A stretch of 64,000 nucleotides of DNA, taken from assembly GCA_012845835.1 (NCBI GenBank), contig JABAKD010000026.1:1182046-1246045 (forward strand). Direction: 5' to 3'. The notes beneath the pieces are model-generated. The model did not search any database, had not been told where the DNA came from, and saw only the letters and a program-made list of their open reading frames with translations. Source of the DNA: Undaria pinnatifida (lineage: Eukaryota > Sar > Phaeophyceae > Laminariales > Alariaceae). Shown one piece after another: positions 48,013 through 58,345 of the stretch. How positions within the stretch are numbered: the stretch's first letter is position 1; each line of letters opens with the position of its first letter. A program made the position numbers and the translations under genes.

Positions 48013-48563
48013 CTGTAGGTTTTGGAACACGGGAGAAAGACAGCAGCAGTTACGCGATATGCATCGAGTTTGGTTGTTTTCTCCCTCATCGTTATACCAT
48101 ACGGTTTACGACATGAAATACATCGGGGAGATCTGTTTTACATCTCCACGCAAGCAGTTGTCGCGTCATTAAGCCATGGTGGCTCCATGTACATCATTAC
48201 ACAATGCACTATGTACACAACTTCCCTTCCTGCGTGGGGCGGCAGGAATCAATGACGAGCGAAGGGCGAGTGCGGCAAGCAAGTGTGGCAAAAACAAACG
48301 AACAAGCCACACCTTTTTATATTAGCTTTCCGAAGGCCACTTGGGACATCGACCTGGATGCCACATGCTTCGTATCGTGCTGCTTCCCATGAACAACGGG
48401 AGGGAATGCCGGCTTCCGATTATAATGAAGAACTGGCAAACGTGTGGGAATTTTCCACTGTTTTTATCCTGAGCTTAATCGAGACGCAAACAAAACATAC
48501 GTGATAATATATGGTAGGTATTGATGTTGGCAGTACCTCATATATACTGGCCAAAACCAAATC

Positions 48564-49019
48564 ATGTTTTTATTTGTGAGTTTTAATGCTGTCAGCACCA
48601 GAGTCCCAGTCTCCCCGCCACAGCCTGGGACAACCATAGGGGGTTGCTTATGCATGGAGACGGGAGTTATTGGACTTTCGACCGGCCCGAAGAGGTGCAG
48701 AAACGAACGGCAAAGGAGGCCAGCCGTAGCAAATTTGATTTCCAAAAACTTGCTCGAGGTAATGGTGGTGGTGAAAACAGCTTTCCTTATGATAGAAATG
48801 ACGGGACAGAGACTTCGTAGAAGAGGAGAATCAGTTCTGCTGAGGCCGGATAATGAAGCAGCAGTGACATGGTTAAGGACGTGTCGCGGAGGGTGTAATT
48901 GTGCATGCCCGCGGTCGTGTGACCATAGACCCGCGCATCCCTTGCTATGCCGGGCCGGACCACGTCGGGTTATCACCAACCAGGCCGACATTGCTTGCAC
49001 CACGCGCGAAGCGCCATGA
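48564..49019 (+). pseudogene. RNase H-like domain of the DIRS-like element
   Basis: The key stretch is ISKNLLEVMVVVKTAFLMIE, then RRRGESVLLRPDNEAAVTWL and RTCRGG. It matches the 'iN.LEl.a....' helix and 'V....DN.aav.w......g' block of RNase H domains in DIRS-type elements, with the catalytic Glu and Asp visible. The frame then drifts. Confidence 0.6.
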
Positions 49020-49555
49020 GGTTTCCGGCGAGCCGCATGAAGGGTGAGCTGGCCCATTTCAAAAACCGCTCGTAAGACGGACTTCAGGCACCTTGCGCCT
49101 ACCTTCTTACCCATGAATGGCAGCACCAATGAGTTACTTTGTTTTCTGGTGTGGCCACCCCAGAGACAGCATTTGGTATTACTATGTAACTGCCTCGTGG
49201 GTGCCTTACCATATTCGCCCTACATGATGCGATCATTTCCCTTGTGTGGAGTTAGGGTCCTTTACCCCGCACAATATGATCCACTCGATAACCATCAGGG
49301 TGACCGCCAACAACCCCCCCAGAAAAAAACGATACCCTGGTTGTCTAGCTCACGCAGTGATAGGCGTGTGTGATAGCGTCGTTGCCAACCAACGTCAACC
49401 CTTATGTACATGTAATGTTTTACAGCGTCGGTGCCAAGTGAGGCCAACAATCATATATATATTTATATATATATATATATAAATGGGGGGGGAGAGACGA
49501 AGACGAGATTAAGGGTGTTGATGAGGATGGTGGAGACATTGGAAGCCATGGGAGG

Positions 49556-49777
49556 GTGGGGCGCTTTCAGTTACGGCATTTTCGGGTGGTCGATAATGAG
49601 TTGCCAGGCGGTCTGACTAGGTGGGAAGAGGGGCAGATTCCCCAGAAACCAAACGCAGAATGTACCAGAATTGCTTGGCAGGTGCAGGTGTTGCAGGTGT
49701 TGGGAATGGGGGAGCAGCTCATGTGTTCTGAGATATTGCGAGAGGGTACGCGGTTAGAGGCGAATTGGGGGATATGA
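49556..49777 (+). pseudogene. End of RNase H / linker of the DIRS-like element
   Basis: RVVDNELPGGLTRWEEGQIP resembles the 'N..aD.lSR' end of RNase H, and MGEQLMCSEILREGTRLE follows. Directly upstream is a (TA)n tract at 49453-49480. Confidence 0.5.
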
Positions 49778-49835
49778 GTGAACTGGAAGTCTTTAGTCGG
49801 GAAGGGCTGCTGGGTACGGAAAGACATGGGGGGGG

Positions 49836-50021
49836 ATGGAGCTAGTAGAGTTCGTTAAGTTTATGAAGTACAGTTGCGCAATGGAAGGGAACAATGGAGT
49901 CTCCATCATAGTAGGCAAGTTGGTGGAGCTCAGTTTCCACCATGAGCAGTTCGTGGTGCCGTCAGTGCCCATGATTAACGCATTGTTTACATCGGTTTGG
50001 AAACGTATCAAGACGGCACAC
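49836..50021 (+). pseudogene. Tyrosine recombinase N-terminal (SAM-like) part
   Basis: MELVEFVKFMKYSCAMEGNN, then VGKLVELSFHHEQF, VPMINALFTSVWKRIKTAH. This has the layout of the DNA-binding N-domain of tyrosine recombinases ('l..fv.f......t...yl.....h......p.......l.G..r'). The coding trace stops exactly at the LTR start at 50022. Confidence 0.6.
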
Positions 50022-50441
50022 TGTTGAAAGTATGAACCTTGGATTCAAATCTAAGTTAATGCGCAGTTTTTTCACACGAATAAGATATGCAGTTGAATTT
50101 TACGTTGAATCTTACCTTGAATCTTCGGTGGAACCTAGATGTAAACGTAGATTTGAGTATTTTAAGGTTGTTCGTTGTCCCGGTATTCTACCGGACTACG
50201 GGCATTGTTCCGTGATGATCAAGTGGTGATGCAACCCACCATAATCACTCTCCCTTCTCTCCCTTCTCTCCCTGCTTCCCCTTTTTCTTCTTCTCTATTT
50301 GGCCTCAAGCGCTATTTCAAAAATATCCATTTTCCTTTCTCATCACAAGTGATATTAACAGACGCTTTGGTGCCACCTCTGCATCTCTTCGCATAGAAGA
50401 CAGAGCCTCCACACAACCATAGTGTTCACAGGCTATAAACA
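50022..50441 (+). repeat. 5' LTR of Copia-type element 2
   Basis: It runs from TGTTGAAAGTATGAACCTTG to GGCTATAAACA. It contains a pyrimidine tract (CTCCCTTCTCTCCCTTCTC) and CATCTCTTCGC. It matches 53737-54152 with a few per cent differences by eye. Confidence 0.92.
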
Positions 50442-50452
50442 GGTTATGAGCC
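50442..50452 (+). other. Primer-binding site, initiator-Met tRNA anticodon arm
   Basis: GGTTATGAGCC directly abuts the LTR and is identical to the site in element 1. Confidence 0.75.
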
Positions 50453-50550
50453 TTCGACGTTCCATGTAAACATTGATCGGCACCAAGCGACATCTCATTG
50501 AAGTTTGTCGCATCTTACCGGGAAGTTTGAGAGAAACCTTTATTAAGCCG

Positions 50551-50628
50551 GCTACAGCATCAGCATCAGCATCAGCGATCAGCATCAGCATTAGCATCAG
50601 CATCACCGATCAGCATCAGCATCACTAT
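50551..50628 (+). repeat. (CAGCAT)n microsatellite
   Basis: About a dozen hexamers of CAGCAT/CATCAG type with GATCAG and TTAG interruptions lie in the leader just before gag. Confidence 0.9.
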
Positions 50629-50642
50629 GGGAGTCCACGAAA

Positions 50643-52314
50643 GCAGATGATGCGGTAGACAAGCTCGTTAGAGCTCTTAACGGCAAATTTTATGGGCTAA
50701 AGTTCGACATATGGAAACGCACGGCCCAGTCCGTGAAAGGTATGCGTCATGCCGGGATCTCTGATATCCTGAAAGGTCGACCTTGCCCCGAGCCCGACCT
50801 AATTGTTCCACGTCCATCTTCGAGAATAAGTAGGCCTTCATGAGCTGTAACTTGCAGCCAGGCCGCTGACGAAACGGACCCTCAGTCCGGGGAAACACCC
50901 CCGGCTGATACGGCAGAAAATGTACAGCCGGACGCAGGGAGTACTCACGTGGACACGGCGCATCTGCTACCATCATCTTCAGGATATTCTACACTCCTAG
51001 CCGCAACATCAGTATTATGGTCCACTGATGACAACATCTCGAGTTGGGAAGACGTCAAGCACTGGCACCGCGACAATCTTCTTCCCTTCGACTTCTTGTT
51101 CCTGAGCACATCGGGAGCTGCGGCAAGCTTTCTCCTATAATTCAAGCCGAAACGAGGTGAACTTGTGAATGAGAAGGCTGCTTGGGATGGTATGGTTAGA
51201 AAATATCAAAATTCCACCCGCCAACTTGGACGTATACTCAAACAACAACTAACGCATATGGTCATGACGGATGGGCAAGACCTAGACGTGTTTATAAATG
51301 AAGTATACTATTTACGGGATGAATTAGTGGGCATGGGAGAGGTATTCAACGATGACAGCATGTTGGACATAGTGCTGGAAGGACTCACGAATGAATACCT
51401 ACATTTGACACTTGTGCGCCTTTTCCAGTATCGTTCGTTTTTAGGCGGGAAAGCGTAGTATTTGCCTGACGAATTTTGATTTCACTTGGTTTTTCGGATC
51501 TTCCTAGGGCTCCAGCACCTTTGTGTGACCACGGACTCTAGATTTTTGACAAGAGTTAATGTGAGAAAACAACAACCTGCAAATAAAACATAGCGCCGAA
51601 GCAGATGATGACTTCACACTCGACGAGCTGTGATAACAATGCGTAATATGTACCCGAATAGAGCTACAATGCGAAGCGGGCCTTTGCAAAAAGCGAAGGG
51701 GCGTGAATCTGCTATGGGAGTCACGTCAACACCCTCAGCAGTAGTGACCTGTTCACACTGCAAAAAGCCAGGCCATCGATTCCGAAATTGGTTCAAACGC
51801 AAGGGAAAGATGTCGAGAAAGAAACTTCCCCCGACACCTCGAAAGAATTCGTGGTGTAGCCTGCATAATACCGATCGCCACGATTATAGCGATTGTCGGT
51901 CTCAAATGCGGGACGACAATATATATCCCGTCGCCCTTGTCCTGGTCAACAAAATGGCCGGCATAATAACAACCGCAACGCTTACGCCATAACCGCCACA
52001 GATCCACTTCAACAACGCAAATGGAAGCTTACGTTCCAGAGATACATGCTCCATCCACTACTACTGCGGCTGCGACTACAGCAGTTACTTCTACGCCCTT
52101 CGCGACTCCTTCCTGCCCATCCTCTCCTCCAGTTGGTATACGATGTTCTTTCATCGTCGCACCTCCGATCAGGATCGCCGCGCAGCCCGTCGACTTTTCC
52201 ATGACCGCGGACAGCGGAGCCTCTAGCCACTTCATCGACAATCAGCCTCGACCGGGCATAGAAAATAAAATGAAGCATCCAATATCTATATCGGTACCCA
52301 ACACCTACGCGTAA
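50643..52314 (+). pseudogene. Gag-protease of Copia-type element 2, frameshifted and interrupted
   Basis: Pieces in order: DDAVDKLVRALNGKFYGLKF and DIWKR (Gag N-term); DNLLPFDFLFLSTSGAAASF; EKAAWDGMVRKYQNSTRQLG to DSMLDIVLEGLTNEYLHLTL (Gag helical domain); a LINE-like insert at 51421-51592; EADDDFTLDEL; the knuckle CSHCKKPGHRFRNW with the last Cys lost; CSLHNTDRHDYSDC; and MTADSGASSHFID, the protease active site. Nothing of pol follows. Confidence 0.8.
51421..51592 (+). mobile_element. 5'-truncated LINE-like 3' end inserted in gag
   Basis: The insert contains GGGAAAGCGTAGTATTTGCC, GGATCTTCCTAGGGCTCCAG and ends GAGAAAACAACAACCTGC plus an A-rich tail. It is flanked by GCGCC on both sides (51416-51420, 51593-51597). 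Longer copies with the same 3' end lie at 57.1-58.25 kb and, inverted, from 62.45 kb. Confidence 0.7.
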
Positions 52315-53736
52315 CCTATAGCCTCACCACAAGCGGAAGAATGCGAACCTTCAACGACCTCTGCTCGAAGATCAACGACTTCAGCACGGAGAACTCCTTC
52401 TAAACTCCAACAACTTGAAGTCACAACTACAACTCCGGCTCGCAAGACCGCCTTTGACCATAGCGACGGCCTTGTAAATTATCTCAGGCAACCTCCATGA
52501 TCGCAAAAATCATTGCTTTATGGAGTTCCATACAAGATTGCGGCGTTTCATGAGAAAATTAAGCCTGTTTCCGGTTCTGCCGTGCGCTATCGGACTTCTC
52601 AATCACCGACAAACCGCGATGTACCGAGGACGGAGAAGCGTGTTACGCACAATCGAATAAGCAATGTACCGACAAACGATTGGCCTGTTAAAATTCAGCT
52701 ACAAGACGGCAATGGACCGGGGAAGAACAAGGCCAACTTACACATCGCATCACAACCTTTCTCCCCGTTTCTGCCTAAGCGCTTCTTCAGCCTTCCTTTA
52801 CCTCCTATACAAATGAGCGCCATCAACAGCTACCCGAACGGCAATCCCGTCAACGATCGGAGACAGTCGCTGGAAAGGTGGGTACGGTTGAAATTGATAC
52901 TCAAGTAGAGAATATTACTTAGTGCAGCAGTTCGTTGTCAACTATAAGTTACAACTGCTCGCCAGCTACGTAATAGTAAATATGGAACTATGGGTCGTAT
53001 GAACTTAATTGAACGATTGTACAGCAATAAGCTATGTTCTACCGGAAAATGCGTACGAGTATATATTCCAGCATTGAGGAGTAAAGGCTCACAAAGACTG
53101 TCAATCTTATGCTCTTCGGCGTACGATTAGTATCAGACAGTTTATCGTCATATATGTGACCTAGGATCATATTGAAGTGGCATGGTTAACTTACAGCAGT
53201 GACTTCTGTTTGGTTTTTCTTTTCCAGGACATCGCTCAATGATGGACTGTAATTAAACCCATCATATTTTATTACAGAACTATCAGTACTCGTAGTTCTA
53301 TCTGCTTCCTATTTTTTTTGTTTTTGCAGAAGTACGTAAGTACATGAAACAAACAACTGAATGGTGAGAATGTTTTATTTTGCCATCATGGATACTTGTC
53401 CACGATTCTCTTTATTCGTCTAGTATTGTTCATTTTTTTTATACAATTCAGGAAGCGTGTTTAAAACCCAGTAGACAAATCTGCGCGTTTTATCTTCTAG
53501 GGTATTTATTGCTGGTAATTACACCAAGCTTAGTTTTTTATAGGTATATTTCCTTGTCTTGTAAGGTTTTATTACATTTTATTTTTTAGAAATGTGTAAA
53601 TAACATGGATACATCCATATTGCCGTGGTTGATACACCGGGCTGAATATGAGACCCATTTGTTTTTGATTATTTCACGAATTTGCTGTTTTAAGTATGAG
53701 GCTTTTCTAGCAGTCTGACTTGGCATTTTGAGGGCG
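52315..53736 (+). other. Pol-less 3' part of element 2
   Basis: No integrase or reverse transcriptase motif is visible. The frame 52513-52908 has no recognised domain, and the last 700 bp are A/T-rich and non-coding. Confidence 0.5.
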
Positions 53737-54152
53737 TGTTGAGAGTATGAACCTTGGATTCAAATCTATGTTAACGCGCAGTCTATTCGCACGAATAAGA
53801 TATCCAGTTGAATCTTACGTTGAATCTTACCTTGATTCTTCGGTGGAACCTAGATGTGAACGTAGATTTGAGTATTTTAAGGTTGTCCGTTGTCCCGGTA
53901 TTCTACCGGACTACGGGCATTGTTGCGTGATGATCAAGTGGTGATGCAACCCACCATGATCACTCTCCCAACTCTCCCTTCTCTCCCTGATTTCCCTTCT
54001 TCTTCTCTCTTTGGCCTCAAGCGCCCTTTCCAAACAATCTTTTCTATTTCTCATCACAACTGATCTTAACAGACACTTCGGTGCCATCTCTGCATCTCTT
54101 CGCGTAAAAGACAGAGCCTCCACACAACCATTGTGTTTACAGGCTATTCACA
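53737..54152 (+). repeat. 3' LTR of Copia-type element 2
   Basis: It runs from TGTTGAGAGTATGAACCTTG to GGCTATTCACA, matching the 5' LTR in order throughout. Confidence 0.92.
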
Positions 54153-54162
54153 CTAACTTGCA

Positions 54163-54960
54163 GATGGGTGGTCAGCATCACAGGGAGTGAGAACGCCTTT
54201 GACGTTGGAGATGCTGACGGGGATGCAGGGGGGGTTCAGGCATGGGGAATAGGTGGGAGGGTGTTTTGGAGGCGTCCGGCATTGTTTATTCATACTGCAG
54301 CGGTCCGAAGTTCTTGCCAAAGGGAAAGATGTGCACCATGAAGTAAACGGTTTGCGAAGGGGGAAGGTGGCGTTTTTCAGGGATAACGAGCAGGCCGAAA
54401 GCAGAGCATACAAACCAAAAACTGTAGAACTGCGGTTCAGGGGATCGAACGGGGACAAAGGAGAAAGGGAGCGGTCTTGATGAGTACAAGGACAGGGCTC
54501 GGGGGGAGAACAGAAGGAACGACTGTGGGTCTATTTTAGAGAGCTTTTGTAAATATGTACAATAACGAGGAGTTGACGGAGAACGCCCCCGTAATGTCGT
54601 ATTGGGAGAGGGGTGGTTGGGAGGCATGGTTCAGGGGGCGGGCAACCCCATGCATGAAGGGGGGTATCGCTGGCGTAGGGGAGATATGGGGGCAGGAGTT
54701 GAAGGGAGCAAAGTCAAGACCGATTCCAGAAACCTTCGCGTTGAGGTCAGGGATAATAGGCGGGGCGACAAGGCTTGGCCGCGACAAGGGCGCCGCAGAA
54801 CATGAAAAAGAAAGAAGGAAGGTGCTCGCCGGACGCGCTTATGGAAGACGTTAGGGCGAACATGGACGACCCGGTCTGGGCGCCAGAGGTGTTGGAGCAC
54901 GGGGCAGGGGAGTTTGAAGCACGGCTTGGACAAGGCACCAGATGGGGCGGAATGGGATAA
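54163..54960 (+). pseudogene. Tyrosine recombinase catalytic part, decayed
   Basis: Coding trace: VRTPLTLEMLTGM, then LQRSEVLAKGKDVHHEVNGL and RFRGSNGDKG (catalytic-domain start with the Arg block), FALRSGIIGGATRLG (HxxR degraded to RSGI), then in another frame DALMEDVRANMDDPVW. In the homologue at 14.3 kb the last block has Tyr (GYVRSNMEDPLW); here that position is Asp, so the nucleophile is lost. Several stops and frameshifts. Confidence 0.7.
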
Positions 54961-55729
54961 GTACACTCGGCCCAGTAACGTAAGGACCGCTTGAGGAACT
55001 GCTATAAGAACCAACACGGTCAGTATATATATATATCCGGACGGAGAGGGGGGGAAATCGCGGTCTCGTGCTGGGAGGCGTCTCACTAGCGGAGCACGAC
55101 CAGTAGGTAGGTCGGCCACGTTAGGTTTGTGCAGGTGAGGGGGAGTAAGCGAGAGGGGAAGGGGAGAGAGCGGCCTCCCCTTCCCCTGCTCCCTCCTGGT
55201 ATTGAAGATAGAGGTATGGGAGGCGTACGCATCCGAGGGGGGCGGCGTGGGAGGTGCAGCCCTCCCCCCCTCCACACACCATTTCGGCTTATCTAATTAA
55301 ATCTCAAGTATCATTCGTGGAAGTGAAAACCTAAAGGGGACGGTTGTCGTTGAGGCAACCTAGTGTTTGAGGGTAACGGGTAGAAACCGAGAGCTGTGGA
55401 AGAACGAAATTTCAGGGTTCCGGGTTTTCCATGTATGACAGCGGGATGTTTGGTAATGAGAAATAATATCGAAACATGAAAGTTCCACGTGATTTTGAGG
55501 CAGAGAGATATACCGAAATGTCAGATGTCAACAAACAACTGTAGAGCTGTGTGAAGCCAAGAATCGCCGGTGCAAAGTGTTGACCAAGGCGAAATAAGCT
55601 AGGGAGGTTATGCACGGCCTAAAGAGGACCGTGGCACCGGGCAACAGGAGTCAGGGGGTCGTCAAGTTGTGTTTTCTCACCCACCCTTTCACAAATTTCC
55701 CCGAAGGATGGGCAACCAGAAGAAAAGTG
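54961..55729. other. No recognisable gene; flank of the DIRS-like element
   Basis: A (TA)n tract lies at 55022-55036 and a GGGGAAGGGGAGAG palindrome-rich purine/pyrimidine stretch at 55140-55200. The element's terminal repeats could lie here but were not identified. Confidence 0.3.
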
Positions 55730-56235
55730 TGACGCAGTGGTCGATTAGTGATGGCATACTCCTGATGGTACTGGCCGTTTGAAACGGGATTATTACAGTC
55801 AATCATTTGGCCTTTGTGGTGGATTCCCGATTGCACGAACCGTTTGAAACGGAACAACCCGAACGCACGCGTAGATGGTGATCGTGCAGTGATGGCATAA
55901 TCCCCATCGCACAGGCCGTTGGAAAATGTAATTATCCCGCTTAATAATCGTTTAGCAATCGTGGAAGGTTCCCAGTATGAACGGGCTGTTAGAAGCAGAA
56001 CTATCCGGAAGTGCAATAACATAGTGATCGGTCAGTGGTGGCATAATCCCGATCGCTCGAGCCGTTGGAAACGGAAATCGCTACAAGTGCACCCATGATC
56101 GTTTGTCAGCCGAGGTAAGTCCCTCACAGAAGCGGGTAGTTTGAAACAAAAAAAACACCCGAAAGCGCGGGCAAGGTAGTGGTCGATTAGCGGGGATTTT
56201 GCCGGGCGCACGGGCCGTTAGAATCGGAATCACGG
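55730..56235. repeat. Degenerate ~72 bp tandem satellite
   Basis: CCGTTTGAAACGG-like cores recur near 55773, 55847, 55917, 55983, 56061, 56130 and 56205. They alternate with GTGATGGCATAATCCCGATCG, at a mean step of about 72 bp. No coding potential. The ~72 bp period resembles that at 22.6-23.1 kb, but the sequences differ. Confidence 0.7.
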
Positions 56236-57089
56236 TATGATAATACAAGTAGCGTGTCACGAATTTATGTACTGTTTGGAAGTATTGTAATTGTGGACCG
56301 CAAAGATGAATGATGACGTCTCGGGATCGACCCAAAACATACTGAATGGTAGTTGACATAAATATTCAATAATCGTACATAGTTTCACCGCAGCACAGAC
56401 CGGTCGTCTGTCCCCATCACTATTCGACCCGTCCGGAAAAAATCCGACATTTCGCGGGCCCAGCATAAGCAGCCCTTGATATTGTAAACTGCTATTTGCA
56501 TTTCTTTTTTCGTTTCCTGCGGGCATTAGCTTGTACGTCGGCCCTTACTCGTCCGTCGACGGGCTGCTGAACACATATCTACTAGCGTGTGGATAGTTCC
56601 CCGCTCCGCTGAGTCATCCTACCGAAACGATTGCACTCTTTGAGCCATATGGTGCTTGTATCCTTATGGTGTTTTTGGCCATTTGAGCTCCTCGGGTGAA
56701 GAACTACCGATTAGCCCGAGGCTGGGGTTCAAGTAAAGCCCCCCAAATTATCTCCCCCACGAATGCCACTCGCAATATCTAGTCGAAGAGTGGATATTTA
56801 GCATCGTACTGACCTCCATGACCAGTGGAAGAAGGTGACATTGCCAGATTTTTTTAACGGCCCAGGGCTGTCTCTGGATGCGAAACTCGTATCGACCAAT
56901 GACAGGTCTTCAATATTTTCAATACAATATTCAGGCCTTTTCTATACGGGGGTTCTTGGAATAGTGTTGGGGTGTTTTTCCAAGAACCGTGGAGTGCAGC
57001 AGGCGTTCGCTGCCTCGGTAAGGCATGCTGCGAAGCATGCCCTGGCAGGTTGGTAGCGAGTGGGGGGGGTCTTTATGCCGGGTGTACGG

Positions 57090-58250
57090 CCAGTCTCACC
57101 CTCACGGAGTGACACCTTCTTGCTGCTTCGTGTGGCCGCGAGGCTTAGGCGTGGCGGTAAAATTGGGTCGTACGTGGTGCGTAAGGCATGGTCACCTAAG
57201 ATCCGCGCATCGTTTTAGGCAGCAGCCGCGCAGCAGCAATACTTAGTCGGGATGCTCGTGCGCGGAGGCAAGCGCCAAAACGAGCCACACTGCGGCGCAG
57301 TCTTGGTTTGCGTGGAGGGAACTGCGCCGGCAGGAGGCTGGATTCAACGACGGAGGATGAGGTCGACTGACCGTCGACGGGCGGGGAGAAGACGGATTGA
57401 ACTCTCCCTGAACGAGAACTTTTGTTCTTCAGATCAGCACCGCAAACTGCCAGGAGCGTTTTGTTTTTGGGGACGGCGGTGAAGGGGAACCGATTGGAAT
57501 TGAGCGTCAACAAGAGCCAGTGCGAATGAGCGGGTGGGGTGAGCTAAGGCGACGAGCGGCCATGCAGAACCACAGCAGGAGAATGGAACACGGAGACCCA
57601 CAACCCGCACGCACATCATCATCACGACAGCAGCAATCGTCTCTTTTCAGGGTTTTTTTACGAGGCAACAGTACAGCATGTTACTTACGTCACAGATTTT
57701 GTAGAGTTTGTAGAGATGTATATCCTTCATGGGGAACGACCTCCCGCAACTTTCAATTTTCAGGCACGGGCGTCGTAGCTGCGCTGCAACCTGTCAGATA
57801 ACCCGGGAAGACGGGGCGATCATCGATATCTGTCTACACTAGGTGTTTTCGTTTGGTTCGATTGCTCTGATTTTACTGCATGCCCGCGGGTCATCACTCT
57901 GACAGCACTCCAGACAGCAGGCGCGTTCGTCTGTGCTCGCGATTACCGTGCGGTTTATACGGAGCAGGCAGCCAAACTGCTGTAGCTTGTAGCCCCGAGT
58001 TGGTTGGTTGTGGGAACGGGGGAACTGTAGATGCCGGAGTTGAGTAGATACCCGCGGCCATGTGAGTTCAATTTACCCGTTAGATCATTTCACTTGTTCG
58101 TCGCTTTTCTCGTACGGTGCGTTTTAAGGGGGGAAAGCGTACTATTTTCCGGACGACTTTTGATTTCATTTGGTTTTTCGGATCTTCCTAGGGCTCCAGC
58201 ACCTTTGTATGACCACGAACTCTTAGATGTGTGACAAGAATTATTGAGAG
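57090..58250 (+). repeat. Left arm of a long inverted repeat; LINE-like unit with CAA tail
   Basis: The sequence from GGAGTGACACCTTCTTGCTG to GGATCTTCCTAGGGCTCCAG and ACAACAAAAACAACAAC is the diverged reverse complement of 62452-64000. A frame at 57252-57482 (MLVRGGKRQNEPH, VEGTAPAGGWI, RRRIELSLNE) matches the minus frame 63865-63536, so it may be a coding remnant of unknown family. Confidence 0.8.
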
Positions 58251-58345
58251 ACAACAAAAACAACAACAACAGAAACAACAACAACAACGACAACGACGAC
58301 AACGACGACAACAACAACAACAGCAGAAGCAGCAACAACAATAAC
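58251..58345 (+). repeat. (CAA)n tract 1
   Basis: CAA/CGA/CAG triplets directly follow the LINE-like 3' end. Confidence 0.9.

Larger units (their letters stand above)
50022..54152 (+). mobile_element. Copia-type LTR retrotransposon with gag-protease only (TR-GAG-like), no. 2
   Basis: LTRs of 420 and 416 bp (50022-50441, 53737-54152) start TGTTGA and end ..ACA. The initiator-Met primer site follows the first LTR directly. The interior encodes Gag and the protease start only. CACAC stands on both sides (50017-50021 and 54149-54153), but the second overlaps the LTR end, so the target duplication is uncertain. The element interrupts a tyrosine recombinase gene. Confidence 0.85.
48564..54960 (+). 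mobile_element. Second DIRS/Ngaro-like tyrosine-recombinase retroelement, split by an LTR element
   Basis: In order there are an RNase H-like frame (48564-49019), an RNase H end (49556-49777), a recombinase N-part (49836-50021), the LTR retrotransposon 50022-54152, then the recombinase catalytic part (54163-54960). The recombinase matches the minus-strand relic at 14.3-14.75 kb. No reverse transcriptase palm motif was found upstream. Termini not defined. Confidence 0.65.
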
